Shown piece after piece: positions 18,289 to 29,199 of a stretch of 64,000 nt of DNA. Position 1 is the stretch's first letter; the number at the start of each line of letters is the position of its first letter. The position numbers and the translations under genes are program-made. The notes beneath the pieces were generated by a model, which worked only from the letters and a program-made list of their open reading frames with translations, was not told where the DNA came from and did not search any database. Source of the stretch: Aquella oligotrophica (GTDB lineage Bacteria > Pseudomonadota > Gammaproteobacteria > Burkholderiales > UBA11063); NCBI RefSeq assembly GCF_002892535.1, contig NZ_CP024847.1:2294001-2358000 (forward strand), read 5' to 3'.

Positions 18289-19371
18289 TTAGTTATTATC
18301 ACCCATATGGGCAAGAAGTTCAGCCTGATGTTCTGCAATAAGCGCTCCGGTTAAGTCATCTAGATCGCCATCCATGATATATTCAAGCTTATAAAGAGTA
18401 AGATTAATTCGATGATCCGTCATTCGTCCCTGCGGGAAATTATAAGTCCGAATCCGCTCTGACCTATCACCGGAACCAACCAGGCTTTTACGCTCTGCCG
18501 CTTCCTTAGCTTGCTGTTCGCGTAACTGAACATCTTTTATCTTAGTTGCCAAGAGCGACATTGCACGTGCTTTATTTTTATGCTGAGATCTATCATCCTG
18601 ACATTCAACCACAATCCCAGTTGGAAGATGGGTAATCCTGATTGCAGAATCAGTCTTATTTACATGCTGACCACCCGCACCAGAAGCACGGAAAGTATCA
18701 ATTCTTAAATCAGCTGGGTTAATCTCTACCTCAGCGACCTCATCAGCTTCGGGCATAATCGCAACCGTACAAGCAGAAGTATGAACCCTACCCTGAGATT
18801 CTGTAACTGGTACACGTTGTACTCGATGCGCGCCTGATTCAAATTTAAGCCGTGCATAGACACCTGCGCCAATAATCCGGGCAATTATCTCTTTATAGCC
18901 TCCCAAATCGGAATCAGTGGCAGAAATAGTTTCAACCTGCCATCCCATCCGTTCTGCATATCTTGAATACATCCGAAATAAATCTGCCGAGAATAATGCT
19001 GATTCATCACCACCAGTACCAGCTCTAATTTCAAGATAAATACTTTTGTCATCATTGGCATCTTTAGGCAATAGAAGCTTCTGTAAATCAAGCTCTAATT
19101 GCTCAATTCGCTCTTTGGCACTACTAATTTCCGCTTGAGCAAAATCTTTCATTTCCGGATCAGATAATAGCTCTTCGGCAGTTTTCAAATCATCGGTAGA
19201 TTTCTGATACTCTTTAAATTTATCAACAACTGGCGTTAACTCAGCATATTCTTTATTTAATTTGGTAAATTGCTGCATATCATCAGTTACTTCTGGAGTA
19301 GAAAGTAAATCAGATAACTCCTGTTGTCTTTTGGTCAAAATACTTAATTTATCAATTACACTTTGCTTCAT
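18289..19371 (-). CDS. prfA: Peptide chain release factor 1
   Basis: A 360-residue class-I release factor. The catalytic GGQ sits in [18 protein letters not shown] (about residues 224-241), and the codon-recognition tripeptide PVT ([10 protein letters not shown]) marks it as RF1, reading UAA and UAG. It is immediately downstream of hemA (5 bp), the usual hemA-prfA arrangement. A prmC gene does not follow here. Confidence 0.97.
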   Translation of the reverse strand: MKQSVIDKLSILTKRQQELSDLLSTPEVTDDMQQFTKLNKEYAELTPVVDKFKEYQKSTDDLKTAEELLSDPEMKDFAQAEISSAKERIEQLELDLQKLLLPKDANDDKSIYLEIRAGTGGDESALFSADLFRMYSRYAERMGWQVETISATDSDLGGYKEIIARIIGAGVYARLKFESGAHRVQRVPVTESQGRVHTSACTVAIMPEADEVAEVEINPADLRIDTFRASGAGGQHVNKTDSAIRITHLPTGIVVECQDDRSQHKNKARAMSLLATKIKDVQLREQQAKEAAERKSLVGSGDRSERIRTYNFPQGRMTDHRINLTLYKLEYIMDGDLDDLTGALIAEHQAELLAHMGDNN

Positions 19372-19376
19372 ATCAA

Positions 19377-20624
19377 TTAATTAGCCTCTAATCCATATAG
19401 ATAATTTACCAAATCAATCAAATTATCTTGTAGCTGTTCATTGCTGCTACATAATTTTACTGTTGGCATGTGTAGTAAGCGGTTAGTTAGCTGAATCGAT
19501 AACTGGCGCATTACATCATTTGGTGATTCACCATTTAATAACTGTTTTTCTGCAGCAGCAAGGCTTTCTCTACGAATGGAATCACTATCATCACGTAGTC
19601 TTTTAATTAAAGGCGATAAGCCCCGCTTACGTTGCCATGCTCGGTAATCATCAAGTTTACCAGAGATTATTTCTTCTGCCGCAGCCGCAGCCAGCTTGCG
19701 TTTCTCAATACCAACATCAACCAATGCCGCAATATCATCTACTGTTACTAATTGTATATTCTGATGGTTTTTTAAATTCTTATCAGCAACAAGTGGCATT
19801 GATAAATCAATAATCAGCTTTGGAATATTATTTTCAATTTCAGTAAGTAAAATATTTTCGTTTATGAGTAGATGATTACTTGAGCAGCATAATACCAAAA
19901 CGGCATAATCGCTCACGATTTCTGGTAACCGATTAAGATCAACGGCATTAGCATTAATCTTTACAGCAAGAGTCTCAGCATTAGCTAGAGTTCGGTTGAC
20001 TACAGTCACTTGCCCCAGATTAAGATAATTGAAATGCGGTGCAATCTGTTGCATCATCTGCCCTGCTCCGACAAATAACACTTTGGAGTTGGGAAGCTTA
20101 TTAAGAGCACTTTCAACTAAATTAGCAACAGCATGTCCCATCGAAATAGCCACATTATTGATTGAAGTATGGTAGCGCACTTCTTTCTCAATTGCTAATG
20201 CCATCTGAAATAAACCAGACAACTGACTACCAAGTGAGTCACTCTCAAGAGCAAGATCCATTGCCCCCTTTATCTGGGCAACAATTTCACTTTCGCCAAG
20301 CACCATCGAATCAAGCCCGGAAATCACGCGAAACAAGTGATGGGCACATTCTTCACCGTGCAAAATATAACTATGATTCCTAACTGTACGCGGACATACA
20401 CTATGCATATCACATAAGGAATTAATCACAAAATCAATATCTTTTGCAGTACAATATAACTCGGTCCGATTACATGTCGATAACAGCAAAGCCTCATTTA
20501 CAATGCCGGATTTTTTTAATCGTTTAAGAACATGGCTAACTTCTTCGCTAGCAAACGCCAAGCGATCCCGTAATTCAAAATCTGCTGTTTGATAATTAAG
20601 TCCAAAGACTACTGGTTGTAACAT
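19377..20624 (-). CDS. hemA: Glutamyl-tRNA reductase
   Basis: 415 residues with the N-terminal catalytic domain containing the nucleophile in [12 protein letters not shown] (about residues 44-55), the conserved [19 protein letters not shown] stretch, an NADPH domain with [11 protein letters not shown] and a C-terminal dimerisation helix. It converts glutamyl-tRNA to glutamate-1-semialdehyde, the first step of C5-pathway haem synthesis. It is directly upstream of prfA. Confidence 0.97.
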   Translation of the reverse strand: MLQPVVFGLNYQTADFELRDRLAFASEEVSHVLKRLKKSGIVNEALLLSTCNRTELYCTAKDIDFVINSLCDMHSVCPRTVRNHSYILHGEECAHHLFRVISGLDSMVLGESEIVAQIKGAMDLALESDSLGSQLSGLFQMALAIEKEVRYHTSINNVAISMGHAVANLVESALNKLPNSKVLFVGAGQMMQQIAPHFNYLNLGQVTVVNRTLANAETLAVKINANAVDLNRLPEIVSDYAVLVLCCSSNHLLINENILLTEIENNIPKLIIDLSMPLVADKNLKNHQNIQLVTVDDIAALVDVGIEKRKLAAAAAEEIISGKLDDYRAWQRKRGLSPLIKRLRDDSDSIRRESLAAAEKQLLNGESPNDVMRQLSIQLTNRLLHMPTVKLCSSNEQLQDNLIDLVNYLYGLEAN

Positions 20625-20642
20625 AAATATTTTCTATGTAAT

Positions 20643-21983
20643 TTAATTTTTAATATTTTGATTAATCTGTTTAACAAAATCTGGGTTTATTGAACCACTT
20701 AAATAGCGCAACTGCACCCGAGCCATCAGATATTGATAACGCGATTGCTGATAAGTCTGGAAAGTCTGATAATAGTTTTTCTGGGAATTTACCAAATCGA
20801 CACTATTTCGAACTCCAACCTGATAACCAAGCTGATCAGAGTCCAACTTAGTTTTTGCTGACTTCAATGCTGTCTGCTGGGCTTTAACAATACTTACGCC
20901 ATTTTGTACTTGCCAGAATGTGTTACGAGTATTCTGATCAGTTTGCCGTTCTACGCTAACCATTTGCTGTTTTGCAGCAACAAGATTGGCACGAGCCTGA
21001 CGCACTTGGGCATTAACCCCGCCACCCTGATATACAGGCACATTTAACTGAGCACCAACACCACCAACAGAGTAACTAGATAATGGTGTACCAGGAACAT
21101 TACTGCCATCATTACTGGTATTTAGAGTACTACTATCAAGATTTCCAGTTCCCTGGTACTGATAATTACCAACAACATTAACCGTCGGTAAATGTCCAGA
21201 GATAGCAATATTTACATCTTCATCAGCCATGGCAACTTGCTTATCCGCTACGCGTACATTTAGATTGCCAGATTCAGCCATTACCGACCAACTATCAGCA
21301 TTAGCTGGTTTTGGGCTTTCGAGATTAATTGAATCTTTAATTGGCTGAATTTTCTCAGGATCAAGACCGGTTAAATTTCTGAAAATATTTTTCTTATTAA
21401 TAAGCTCATTAGTTGCCTGAATTTCCTGTGCAGCAGAAGAGTCGTAACCTGCCTGTGCATCATTAACATCAGCAATAGTAACACTCCCCACTTCAAAAGC
21501 TCTTTTTGCCTGATTCATCTGCTTTTCTAGGGCTTCTTTAGTTTTTTGAATTGCAGTTAGTGTATCTTTGGCATACAAAACATCAAAATATGCCTGCGAA
21601 ACTGTTACTAGCAACTGTTGTTTAGCATTCTCAAGCTGAAGCTCAGTTACCATTCCAGCATATTTACCCTTACTATAAGAAGAAAATTTGCTAAAATCAA
21701 ATACAACCTGTGTAAGACTTGCACTGACAAGTCCCTGATTATATAAGGCATAATTGCCACTTTGATTGAAGTAATTTTCGCTTAAAGTCCCGGTAGCATT
21801 GATCTGTGGCAATAGCTTTGCCATAGCAATATTTTTTTGCTCCTGCCCCGCGTCATTACTGGCAATAGTTTTCAAATAATCTGCATTATAAGTTAACGCT
21901 TCCTGATAGGCAAAGGCAAGATCAAAAGCACTAACTTTATAACAAAGAACTGGGAGCAGTGCTATTAGTAGTTTCTTTTTCAT
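20643..21983 (-). CDS. TolC-family outer-membrane efflux protein
   Basis: 446 residues with a signal peptide (about residues 1-19) and two tandem OEP repeats (AYQEALTYNADYLKTIASND at the start; GVNAQVRQARANLVAAKQQM and LGYQVGVRNSVDLVNSQKNY in the second). The pattern matches the AggA/TolC type used in type I secretion and RND efflux. It overlaps the upstream RND gene by 4 bp, so the two are translationally coupled and probably form one pump. Confidence 0.93.
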   Translation of the reverse strand: MKKKLLIALLPVLCYKVSAFDLAFAYQEALTYNADYLKTIASNDAGQEQKNIAMAKLLPQINATGTLSENYFNQSGNYALYNQGLVSASLTQVVFDFSKFSSYSKGKYAGMVTELQLENAKQQLLVTVSQAYFDVLYAKDTLTAIQKTKEALEKQMNQAKRAFEVGSVTIADVNDAQAGYDSSAAQEIQATNELINKKNIFRNLTGLDPEKIQPIKDSINLESPKPANADSWSVMAESGNLNVRVADKQVAMADEDVNIAISGHLPTVNVVGNYQYQGTGNLDSSTLNTSNDGSNVPGTPLSSYSVGGVGAQLNVPVYQGGGVNAQVRQARANLVAAKQQMVSVERQTDQNTRNTFWQVQNGVSIVKAQQTALKSAKTKLDSDQLGYQVGVRNSVDLVNSQKNYYQTFQTYQQSRYQYLMARVQLRYLSGSINPDFVKQINQNIKN

Positions 21984-24900
21984 TCAAATTTCCCCATCGG
22001 TGACACTTCACTAATCTTATATGTCCACGCGTATAGAGCAGGTAAAAAAATTAGAGTTAGTAAAGTTGCAATAAATAACCCTCCCATCATGGCAACAGCC
22101 ATTGGTCCCCAAAATACGCTTTTAACCAGAGGAATCATTCCAAGAATTGCTGCGGCTGCAGTTAAAACAATTGGGCGGAATCTGCGAAGAACCGACATTT
22201 TTATTGCCTCAAGCGGAGTCTCGCCTGATTTTATGTCTGATTCAATTTGATCAATCAAAATAACAGAATTTCGCATAATAATTCCAAATAATGCGATTAC
22301 ACCCAATGTCGCAACAAAACCAAACGGACGATCAAGTAATATCAATGACAGAGTCACGCCAATCATTCCAAGCGGAGCTGTAGCAACAACAAGCATAGTC
22401 CGCTTAAAGCTGTTTAATTGTAGCATCAATAAAGTAAGAACCACAAGCGCCATAATTGGGTACATTTTGACTATCGGTCCATTAGCTTTAGCAGATGATT
22501 CAAGACTACCACCAATTTGGATATGGTAACCAAGAGGTAAAGTTTTTTCAAGCTCTTGTAATTTTGGATAAATCTGTAAAGCGACATCATTTCCTTCGGC
22601 ACCATCAACAACATCTGCCCTAACGGTTACAGTTGGTACCCGATTGCGACGAAATTTCTTACCAGCTTCAGAAAAAAATTCGACTTTAGCTATTTGTCCC
22701 ACTGGAACAAAAAAGTTATTTGCAGTCTGAATCATCATATTGGTAAGATTATTTACTTGCACCCGCTCGGTTTTATCCAGTTGAGCTATTAATGGGATCG
22801 TCTCATCTTTTTCAAAGTAATAGGTCATCGTAGAGCCAGATAATAGCATATTAATTTGCTGCTCAAGATCCGTTGAGGATATTCCTACCTGTTGCGCTTT
22901 ACTCTGATTTACAACCACGCGCATTGAACGTAGATCCTCACCCCAGTCAACATTAACCCCAAGAGTGTTAGGATTCGCACGCATAATGCTTTCTACCTGT
23001 TCAGTAATTTGCATAACACGCTGTGAGTCTGGCCCAGAAACCCGGAATTGAACAGGATAGCCGACTGGAGCGCCCATTTCTAAGAGGTTTACCCGTCCAC
23101 GAATATCAGGGAATTCATGTTTAAGTATGCCTTGAAGCTTTGCGCGTACCTTATCGCGCTCTTCTTCACCACCCTTAGTCATAACCAGTAATTGAGCAAA
23201 ATTTGCATTTTGCTGCTGAACATCAAGGGATAGATAAAAACGAGGAATTCCCTGCCCAATAAAGGTAGTAACAGAAGAAACACCGCTTTCTTTCATCACA
23301 ATTTTTTCTAATCGAATTGCCTGTGATTCAGCATTATAAATGGATGCTGATTGTGGCAACCACATATCAACAGTTAATTCTGGGCGATCAGAAGAAGGAA
23401 AGAACTGCTGGGCAACAAATAATTTAAACATAAAGAGTGCAAAAACAAATATACCAACAGTACCGATGACGACAATTTTTTTATGATTAATTACATTATT
23501 TAACAAATTTTTGAATTTATTATAAAATGGAGTCGCATACATATCACCGCCATGATGCTGCTCGCCCTTTTGCTTCAGCTTCTCTGCGGGCAAAAGATGA
23601 AAGCCCAAATACGGAGTAAAGATTACTGCCACCACCCATGAAACTACCAAGGAAATTCCCGTAACCGCAAACAAAGAGAAGACATATTCTCCAGTAGTTG
23701 AATCATTTAACCCAACGGGCAGGAATCCTGCTACTGTAATCAAAGTTCCCGACAGCATTGGAAAGGCAGTCGAGGTATAGGCAAAGGTAGCAGCCTGAAA
23801 TTTATCATATCCTTCTTCAAGCTTCAAAACCATCATTTCTACAGCAATGATAGCATCATCAACCAATAGTCCCAGTGCAATAATAAGAGCACCAAGGGAA
23901 ACCCGCTGTAAAGCAATTCCGTATATTTTCATTATCAAAAAAGTAACCGATAATACCAAAGGAATTGAGATCGCAACAACAATACCAGTTCTAAAACCAA
24001 GACTGATAAAGCTCACAATCAAGACTATCGCAATAGCTTCAAAAAGAGCTTCAACAAATTCATTTACCGCTTCTCTGACCACGTGAGGCTGATCACTTAC
24101 AACTGCCTCGCTAACACCCACCGGAAGCTTACTTTTTATTTCCTTATAGCGAGCCTCAACCTCTTCACCAGTCCGTATCACATCCGCATTTTTATTTGGT
24201 ACTACCCCCAGAAGGATAACTTGTTTACCATTATTTCTCACAAGAGTTTCTGGAGGGTCCTGAAACTCTCTTTTGACATCTGATATATCCCCAAGACGGA
24301 AAATTTTACCATTGACGGCAACGGGGAGCCCTTTCACATCTTCAAGCGTTGCAAAATTACCCGTAACCCGGACAGGAATATCATCGCCTTTAGTAGTGAA
24401 ACTACCAGATGCATTAACGGCATTTTGTGACTGAATCGCAGTTAAAACCTGTTGTAAGCTGACCCCTAGTGAGGAAAGACGGCTACTCGAAAGGTTAACC
24501 GTGATCTGTTCAGTTTGATTACCAATCAGATCAACTTTCATGACACCACCAATAGTCAGAAACTCACGCTTTACATCTTCAATGATACGGCGTAATTCTT
24601 CATAATTGTAATCATTAGCACTAAACGCATAGATATTACTATAGGTATCGCCATATTCATCATTGAAAAATGGTCCTTGTATTCCAGAGGGCAACGTTGC
24701 CTTTATATCACTTATCTTTTTACGAACCTGATACCAAGAGTCGGTAACATCTTGTCCACGAATTGTATCACCAAGATTCACAGTAATTATTGCCGCTCCG
24801 GGAGTAATCTGTGAAGAAATATAATCAAGTGTAGACAATTCAAGTAATTTTTTCTCAATCTTATCAACCACCTGCTCTTCCATTTGAGCTTCAGTTGCCC

Positions 24901-25072
24901 CAGGCCACTTGACCGATACCAGCATTGCCTTGATAGTAAAATCAGGATCTTCTTTCTGATTCAGCTCGGTATAACTAAGAATGCCCATTACAAATAATAT
25001 GACCAAAAAATATTTGACTAATGGCTGATTTTTTAATGCCCATTCAGATAGATTAAAATCTTTAAGCGACAT
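21980..25072 (-). CDS. RND efflux pump permease
   Basis: About 1030 residues from the ATG at 25072 (MSLKDFNLSEWALKNQP); the longer open frame to 25171 adds a stretch unlike the family. It has the twelve-helix, two-large-loop RND layout, with the proton-relay aspartates in LGLLVDDAIIAVEMM and repeated PLV/GxxxG helix motifs. It is HAE1/AcrB-like, with proton-driven export of hydrophobic compounds. TolC follows at once with a 4-bp overlap. No membrane-fusion (periplasmic adaptor) gene lies next to it: upstream is a divergent slt gene. Confidence 0.9.
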   Translation of the reverse strand: MSLKDFNLSEWALKNQPLVKYFLVILFVMGILSYTELNQKEDPDFTIKAMLVSVKWPGATEAQMEEQVVDKIEKKLLELSTLDYISSQITPGAAIITVNLGDTIRGQDVTDSWYQVRKKISDIKATLPSGIQGPFFNDEYGDTYSNIYAFSANDYNYEELRRIIEDVKREFLTIGGVMKVDLIGNQTEQITVNLSSSRLSSLGVSLQQVLTAIQSQNAVNASGSFTTKGDDIPVRVTGNFATLEDVKGLPVAVNGKIFRLGDISDVKREFQDPPETLVRNNGKQVILLGVVPNKNADVIRTGEEVEARYKEIKSKLPVGVSEAVVSDQPHVVREAVNEFVEALFEAIAIVLIVSFISLGFRTGIVVAISIPLVLSVTFLIMKIYGIALQRVSLGALIIALGLLVDDAIIAVEMMVLKLEEGYDKFQAATFAYTSTAFPMLSGTLITVAGFLPVGLNDSTTGEYVFSLFAVTGISLVVSWVVAVIFTPYLGFHLLPAEKLKQKGEQHHGGDMYATPFYNKFKNLLNNVINHKKIVVIGTVGIFVFALFMFKLFVAQQFFPSSDRPELTVDMWLPQSASIYNAESQAIRLEKIVMKESGVSSVTTFIGQGIPRFYLSLDVQQQNANFAQLLVMTKGGEEERDKVRAKLQGILKHEFPDIRGRVNLLEMGAPVGYPVQFRVSGPDSQRVMQITEQVESIMRANPNTLGVNVDWGEDLRSMRVVVNQSKAQQVGISSTDLEQQINMLLSGSTMTYYFEKDETIPLIAQLDKTERVQVNNLTNMMIQTANNFFVPVGQIAKVEFFSEAGKKFRRNRVPTVTVRADVVDGAEGNDVALQIYPKLQELEKTLPLGYHIQIGGSLESSAKANGPIVKMYPIMALVVLTLLMLQLNSFKRTMLVVATAPLGMIGVTLSLILLDRPFGFVATLGVIALFGIIMRNSVILIDQIESDIKSGETPLEAIKMSVLRRFRPIVLTAAAAILGMIPLVKSVFWGPMAVAMMGGLFIATLLTLIFLPALYAWTYKISEVSPMGKFE

Positions 25073-25340
25073 GCAGAGATGACCTTTTAAGTATATTGTC
25101 GATAAAGTCCTTATTATAACAGATCTACCCCACGAGAAACATGCAACATTTTTACCTAAGCCATACAACAAATAATGTATAATAATAGTGTACTTATGTT
25201 CGTCAACTAGATATGAATTTACGTTAAAAGAGTCGGTATTGTTATCAACAGTTAAAGCAATATCGGGTCAAGCGCACTAAAAATCTAATTGACTTGAGCA
25301 GATAAATTCGACTATATAGAAACAAGGCTTGATAAATTTG

Positions 25341-27230
25341 ATGAGAAAATTAGTATTCAGTTTAATGATAATCAGCAGTAGCACCTTCGCCTCCAGCACA
25401 CAATGGCTAAATGCCAGTCAGTACTATTCAAAAAACAGCACCAGCAATCTGGCTTACCTGAAACAAACTAATCCTAATGATATAATAATAGGCTACTTCA
25501 ATGCTGCGGCAAATCTGGCTTCAAACAATCCAGAACCAGCGGTTAATCTAGTCAACAAATACGGAGATGATAATTATTTTAGTGTAGATTTAATGCACCA
25601 ACTCCTCACCTACTTTTTTAATAATCAAAGCTGGAAACAATACATCGCCGTCTATGATAATTTACCAACCAAGCAGGCTTCAGTTAATGAAACTTGTGGC
25701 TATGACACGGCAAATTTTGCTTTATCCAACGGAGTAACAGATAAAAGTAATTATAAATGGCTAACTAGTAATAAAATGCCTCTTTGGTGTGTATCACTAG
25801 TTGCATCAAGACTAAATGATGGCAGCCTTAGTAAAAGTTATTTACAGCCTTTTCTCTATAACCTCGTAAGTAATGGTCAAACCGCACAGTTCAATCAATT
25901 GGCAACGACCTTCAATTATGCCAAAGTTAATTTCTCCTCGAGTATCCCCGCTTCCAGCTTGAGTAACCGCTACCAGATAGTATATAGAATTACCAATCTA
26001 GCTATAAAAGATCCAGACCGGGCATATACTGAATTAGCTAATTCAGGTGCAGACAAATTTACCAGACAGTATTTATTTAATCAAATTGCGGCCAACTTGG
26101 CAGCAAAACAGATGTTCAGTTTAGCAAAAAAAGCCATCGACAATGGAAGTAATGATTACTTATCCGATGATGATTATGAGTGGCGCGTACGGACATATCT
26201 TGCGAGTAGCAGCTGGCAGGATGTCCTTGACACCATAGATTCGATGCCAACAAAGTTACAAGAAAAATCAACTTGGCGATACTGGAAAGCATACTCACTA
26301 AGTAGCTTAGGGGATAAAAATGCCGCCAAAGAAGAACTTCAGAAAATTCCTAGTGATTATAGCTATTACTCACTACTTGCTCAATCTGAATTACATAAGT
26401 CACCAGACATAACAGCTAACCCACCCAGTGGCAAATTATCGAGCATTGACTATGCTGAGGATGCAAGTATAAGTTTTAATTTATACACAATTGGCAAAAA
26501 GAATGGAAATGCTTACTTAGTGAGACTTGCAACTCAAAGTCTTTATTATATAATTGGCAAATCCAATGAACGTGATATCGGTATTATTAGTAAAACTGCA
26601 TTAGATATGGGTTGGAATGAAATGGGTATCTATGCAGGGAATAAATGTGGCTCAAAATATGCCAGTCTGAGTTTCCCGATTCTCTTTAGCCAACAGTATA
26701 AACGCTATAGCCAATCATACAATATTAGCATGAGCTACCCAATGGCAGTTACTAGACAAGAAAGCCGTTTTAACCCTAACGCCTTAGCCGCTGATGGTGG
26801 TGTAGGTTTAATGCAAATCATGCCAGGTACTGCAAGTTATATTGCCAAGAAAACTGGCTCAAGTAACTGTTACAAAAACTATGATTGCAATATAAAATTT
26901 GGTTCATGGTATTTAGGACACTTATATGATAAATTTGGCAACAATATTATCTATTCTACTGCGGGATATAATGCAGGTCCGGGACGTGCACACCGCTGGC
27001 AACAGGCATTTAATAGTTTAGATAATCGAGTACAGATTGAACTGATTCCATTTAAGATCACTCGAGATTACGTACAGAAAGTTCTCACCAACAAGATTGT
27101 TTATGATGCCAGACTAAGTAATAGCAAACAAGTTGATCTGATTGACTATCTAAACCGTATGAATACCAAAGACTCTACCTATATCATCGATGATGATAAT
27201 AATATCGGTGATGGTTCTGTAGTTCAATAA
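25341..27230 (+). CDS. slt: Soluble lytic murein transglycosylase
   Basis: About 629 residues from the ATG at 25341 (MRKLVFSLMIISSSTFASS, a signal peptide). A long alpha-superhelical, TPR-like region is followed by a C-terminal goose-lysozyme-type SLT domain with the catalytic glutamate in AVTRQESRFNPNA, then GLMQIMPGTA and the NAGPGR motif. It cleaves peptidoglycan between MurNAc and GlcNAc with 1,6-anhydro-MurNAc formation. It is 4 bp upstream of cca. The ribosome site is weak, so a start at the TTG at 25329 is also possible. Confidence 0.92.
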   Translation: MRKLVFSLMIISSSTFASSTQWLNASQYYSKNSTSNLAYLKQTNPNDIIIGYFNAAANLASNNPEPAVNLVNKYGDDNYFSVDLMHQLLTYFFNNQSWKQYIAVYDNLPTKQASVNETCGYDTANFALSNGVTDKSNYKWLTSNKMPLWCVSLVASRLNDGSLSKSYLQPFLYNLVSNGQTAQFNQLATTFNYAKVNFSSSIPASSLSNRYQIVYRITNLAIKDPDRAYTELANSGADKFTRQYLFNQIAANLAAKQMFSLAKKAIDNGSNDYLSDDDYEWRVRTYLASSSWQDVLDTIDSMPTKLQEKSTWRYWKAYSLSSLGDKNAAKEELQKIPSDYSYYSLLAQSELHKSPDITANPPSGKLSSIDYAEDASISFNLYTIGKKNGNAYLVRLATQSLYYIIGKSNERDIGIISKTALDMGWNEMGIYAGNKCGSKYASLSFPILFSQQYKRYSQSYNISMSYPMAVTRQESRFNPNALAADGGVGLMQIMPGTASYIAKKTGSSNCYKNYDCNIKFGSWYLGHLYDKFGNNIIYSTAGYNAGPGRAHRWQQAFNSLDNRVQIELIPFKITRDYVQKVLTNKIVYDARLSNSKQVDLIDYLNRMNTKDSTYIIDDDNNIGDGSVVQ

Positions 27231-27234
27231 AGCA

Positions 27235-28335
27235 ATGAAAATTTATAGAGTTGGTGGTTATGTTCGTGATACATTGCTCGGTCTAACCCCAACAGATTGT
27301 GATCATGTCGTAGTAGGATCAACACCTGAAGAAATGCTCTTGCAGGGATATGTGCAGGTTGGAAAATCTTTCCCGGTTTTCCTCCACCCAAAAACGCATG
27401 AAGAATACGCACTTGCCCGAAGTGAAATAAAAATTGGGAATAAGCATCAGGACTTTGCCATTAATGCCCACCCAAAGATTACACTAGAAGAAGATTTATC
27501 GCGTAGAGATCTTACAATTAATGCAATTGCCGAGGATTCAGCGGGAAACCTGATAGACCCGTATAACGGAATTAAAGATCTTCGGGAAGGTATTCTCAGA
27601 CATATTTCTCCAGCATTTAAAGATGACCCGCTGCGAATTCTAAGAGTTGCCCGATTTTCTGCAACACTTGGTTTTTATGTAGCACCAGAAACAATGTTAT
27701 TATTGAAAGAAATGGCTAATCAAAAAGCAGGGTTGCATGTCAGCCGGGAAAGAATAGTGCGCGAGCTTGAATTAGCATGTGCTGGCAAATTCTCAAACAA
27801 TTTCTTCAGTATCTTATCTGAAAGTGGCAATTTGGAGGTTTTTTTTCCAAATCTGTTATTAATACCAACTTCGTTCGGACTTGATAAACTAACTTATTTT
27901 TTGCATAAAGCTACAACAACACTGCAAAAATATACAAGCTTAGCAATACTGTGCGCAAGAGCTCACGAAAAAATAAGATTAATGACTTTGAATAAAAGCC
28001 AGATTAATTATATCCACTATACTCAGTATATCTATGACAATCTCACCATCAATCCAGACTGTCACAAAATTTTAGAGCTATTAAAAAGAGTCCGAGCCTT
28101 ACGCAACTTGGAAGAGTTTAGAAAAATTGTCAATAATTTAGAATGGTATCTAAGTACAGACCATACAGAAGAATGGAAAATACTTGAATTAAAGATACTA
28201 TTAGCTTCTGCGAAGGAGTTAAGCCATATTCCAAAACAACTAACAAATAGCAAAATAGCAAACCATGATATAATTGAGCGCATTTATAAATGGCAATTAG
28301 AAACAATTAATAATGTCAAGGCAAGCATATGTTAA
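27235..28335 (+). CDS. cca: CCA-adding tRNA nucleotidyltransferase
   Basis: 366 residues of the class II nucleotidyltransferase family: the RVGGYVRDTLLG loop (about residues 5-16), the metal-binding pair in TPTDCDHVVVG, the EEYALARSE strand, SRRDLTINAIA and the amino-acid template region DPLRILRVARFSA. It adds or repairs the CCA end of tRNAs. The E. coli protein has an HD phosphohydrolase domain after residue 200; here I see no HD motif and the protein is shorter. The stop overlaps the next start by 7 bp. Confidence 0.94.
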   Translation: MKIYRVGGYVRDTLLGLTPTDCDHVVVGSTPEEMLLQGYVQVGKSFPVFLHPKTHEEYALARSEIKIGNKHQDFAINAHPKITLEEDLSRRDLTINAIAEDSAGNLIDPYNGIKDLREGILRHISPAFKDDPLRILRVARFSATLGFYVAPETMLLLKEMANQKAGLHVSRERIVRELELACAGKFSNNFFSILSESGNLEVFFPNLLLIPTSFGLDKLTYFLHKATTTLQKYTSLAILCARAHEKIRLMTLNKSQINYIHYTQYIYDNLTINPDCHKILELLKRVRALRNLEEFRKIVNNLEWYLSTDHTEEWKILELKILLASAKELSHIPKQLTNSKIANHDIIERIYKWQLETINNVKASIC

Positions 28336-28976
28336 GCACTCAATATATAGACCACATTAATACGCTTCTTGAGATTTTTCTGATTTGCGGAGTTACCGCC
28401 TGTTCCATCAGCGGCGCACTGCGCGCAATAGACTCAAGAATGGATATTACCGGAGCACTATTACTGGCTTTTGTAATTTCCAATGCCGGTGGAACATTTC
28501 GGGATCTTATTTTAAATGCTCCAGTATTTTGGATAAAAAGTCATTTTTACATCTGGCTAAGTATTGCGATTGGAGCTGCAACGTTCATTCTCTGTTCCTT
28601 TAATACTAGGCTGTTAACCAGCCGAACCTTAAATAAACTGGTTCTTATCACTGATGCCATCGGATTAGGGGTGTTCTGTCTTGCTGGAATTGAAAAATCT
28701 TTTCTAATGGGACAAAATTTCTCAATTGCTATCATAATGGGTATATGGACAGCTGTTGGAGGTGGAATCATTGCCGATGTAATTGCTAACCGGGTTCCGT
28801 TAGTATTCTCCAGTGAGTTGTATATTACAGTGTCACTACTTGGAGGAATTCTTTATATAGCTTTAGGCAGTATGATGCTTCATGCTCTGGCAGCATTTAT
28901 TGCGGTATTATTTATGGTTGCATTAAGAATACTAAGTGTAAAATATGGCTGGAAACTACCTATAATTAAAACCTGA
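28329..28976 (+). CDS. TRIC-type cation channel (UPF0126/YadS family)
   Basis: 215 residues, seven predicted membrane helices in two homologous halves. The signatures SGALRAIDSRMDITGALLLA and NAGGTFRDLILNAPVFWI are those of the bacterial TRIC family (glycine-transporter-like repeat). Bacterial TRIC proteins form trimeric monovalent-cation channels. It overlaps cca by 7 bp. The 223 bp after it contain the HU promoter. Confidence 0.85.
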   Translation: MLSTQYIDHINTLLEIFLICGVTACSISGALRAIDSRMDITGALLLAFVISNAGGTFRDLILNAPVFWIKSHFYIWLSIAIGAATFILCSFNTRLLTSRTLNKLVLITDAIGLGVFCLAGIEKSFLMGQNFSIAIIMGIWTAVGGGIIADVIANRVPLVFSSELYITVSLLGGILYIALGSMMLHALAAFIAVLFMVALRILSVKYGWKLPIIKT

Positions 28977-29129
28977 GCTAAATTTTCATTAAAAGCACAA
29001 ATAATAAAAAATTTATAAAAGCAGCTGATTTACATAAAAAATTTGGATTCTATAGCTTTTTGTCGCAGTATTTTTAGCATTTCATAACAGCAACTTATGA
29101 AAATCTTGTTTTTTTTTAGCAAATTCAAT

Positions 29130-29158
29130 TTGACAGAGCCTACAGGCTTTGGTATAAC
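29130..29158 (+). promoter_or_regulatory. HU promoter with inverted repeat in the spacer
   Basis: TTGACA (29130-29135) and TATAAC (29153-29158) are 17 bp apart, about 42 bp before the HU start. The spacer contains a perfect inverted repeat AGCCT-AC-AGGCT (29137-29148), so a DNA-binding protein could sit directly between the boxes. Confidence 0.75.
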
Positions 29159-29199
29159 TATGTCTGTATATGTTTTTAATTAATTTTTTGGAGCATTTT

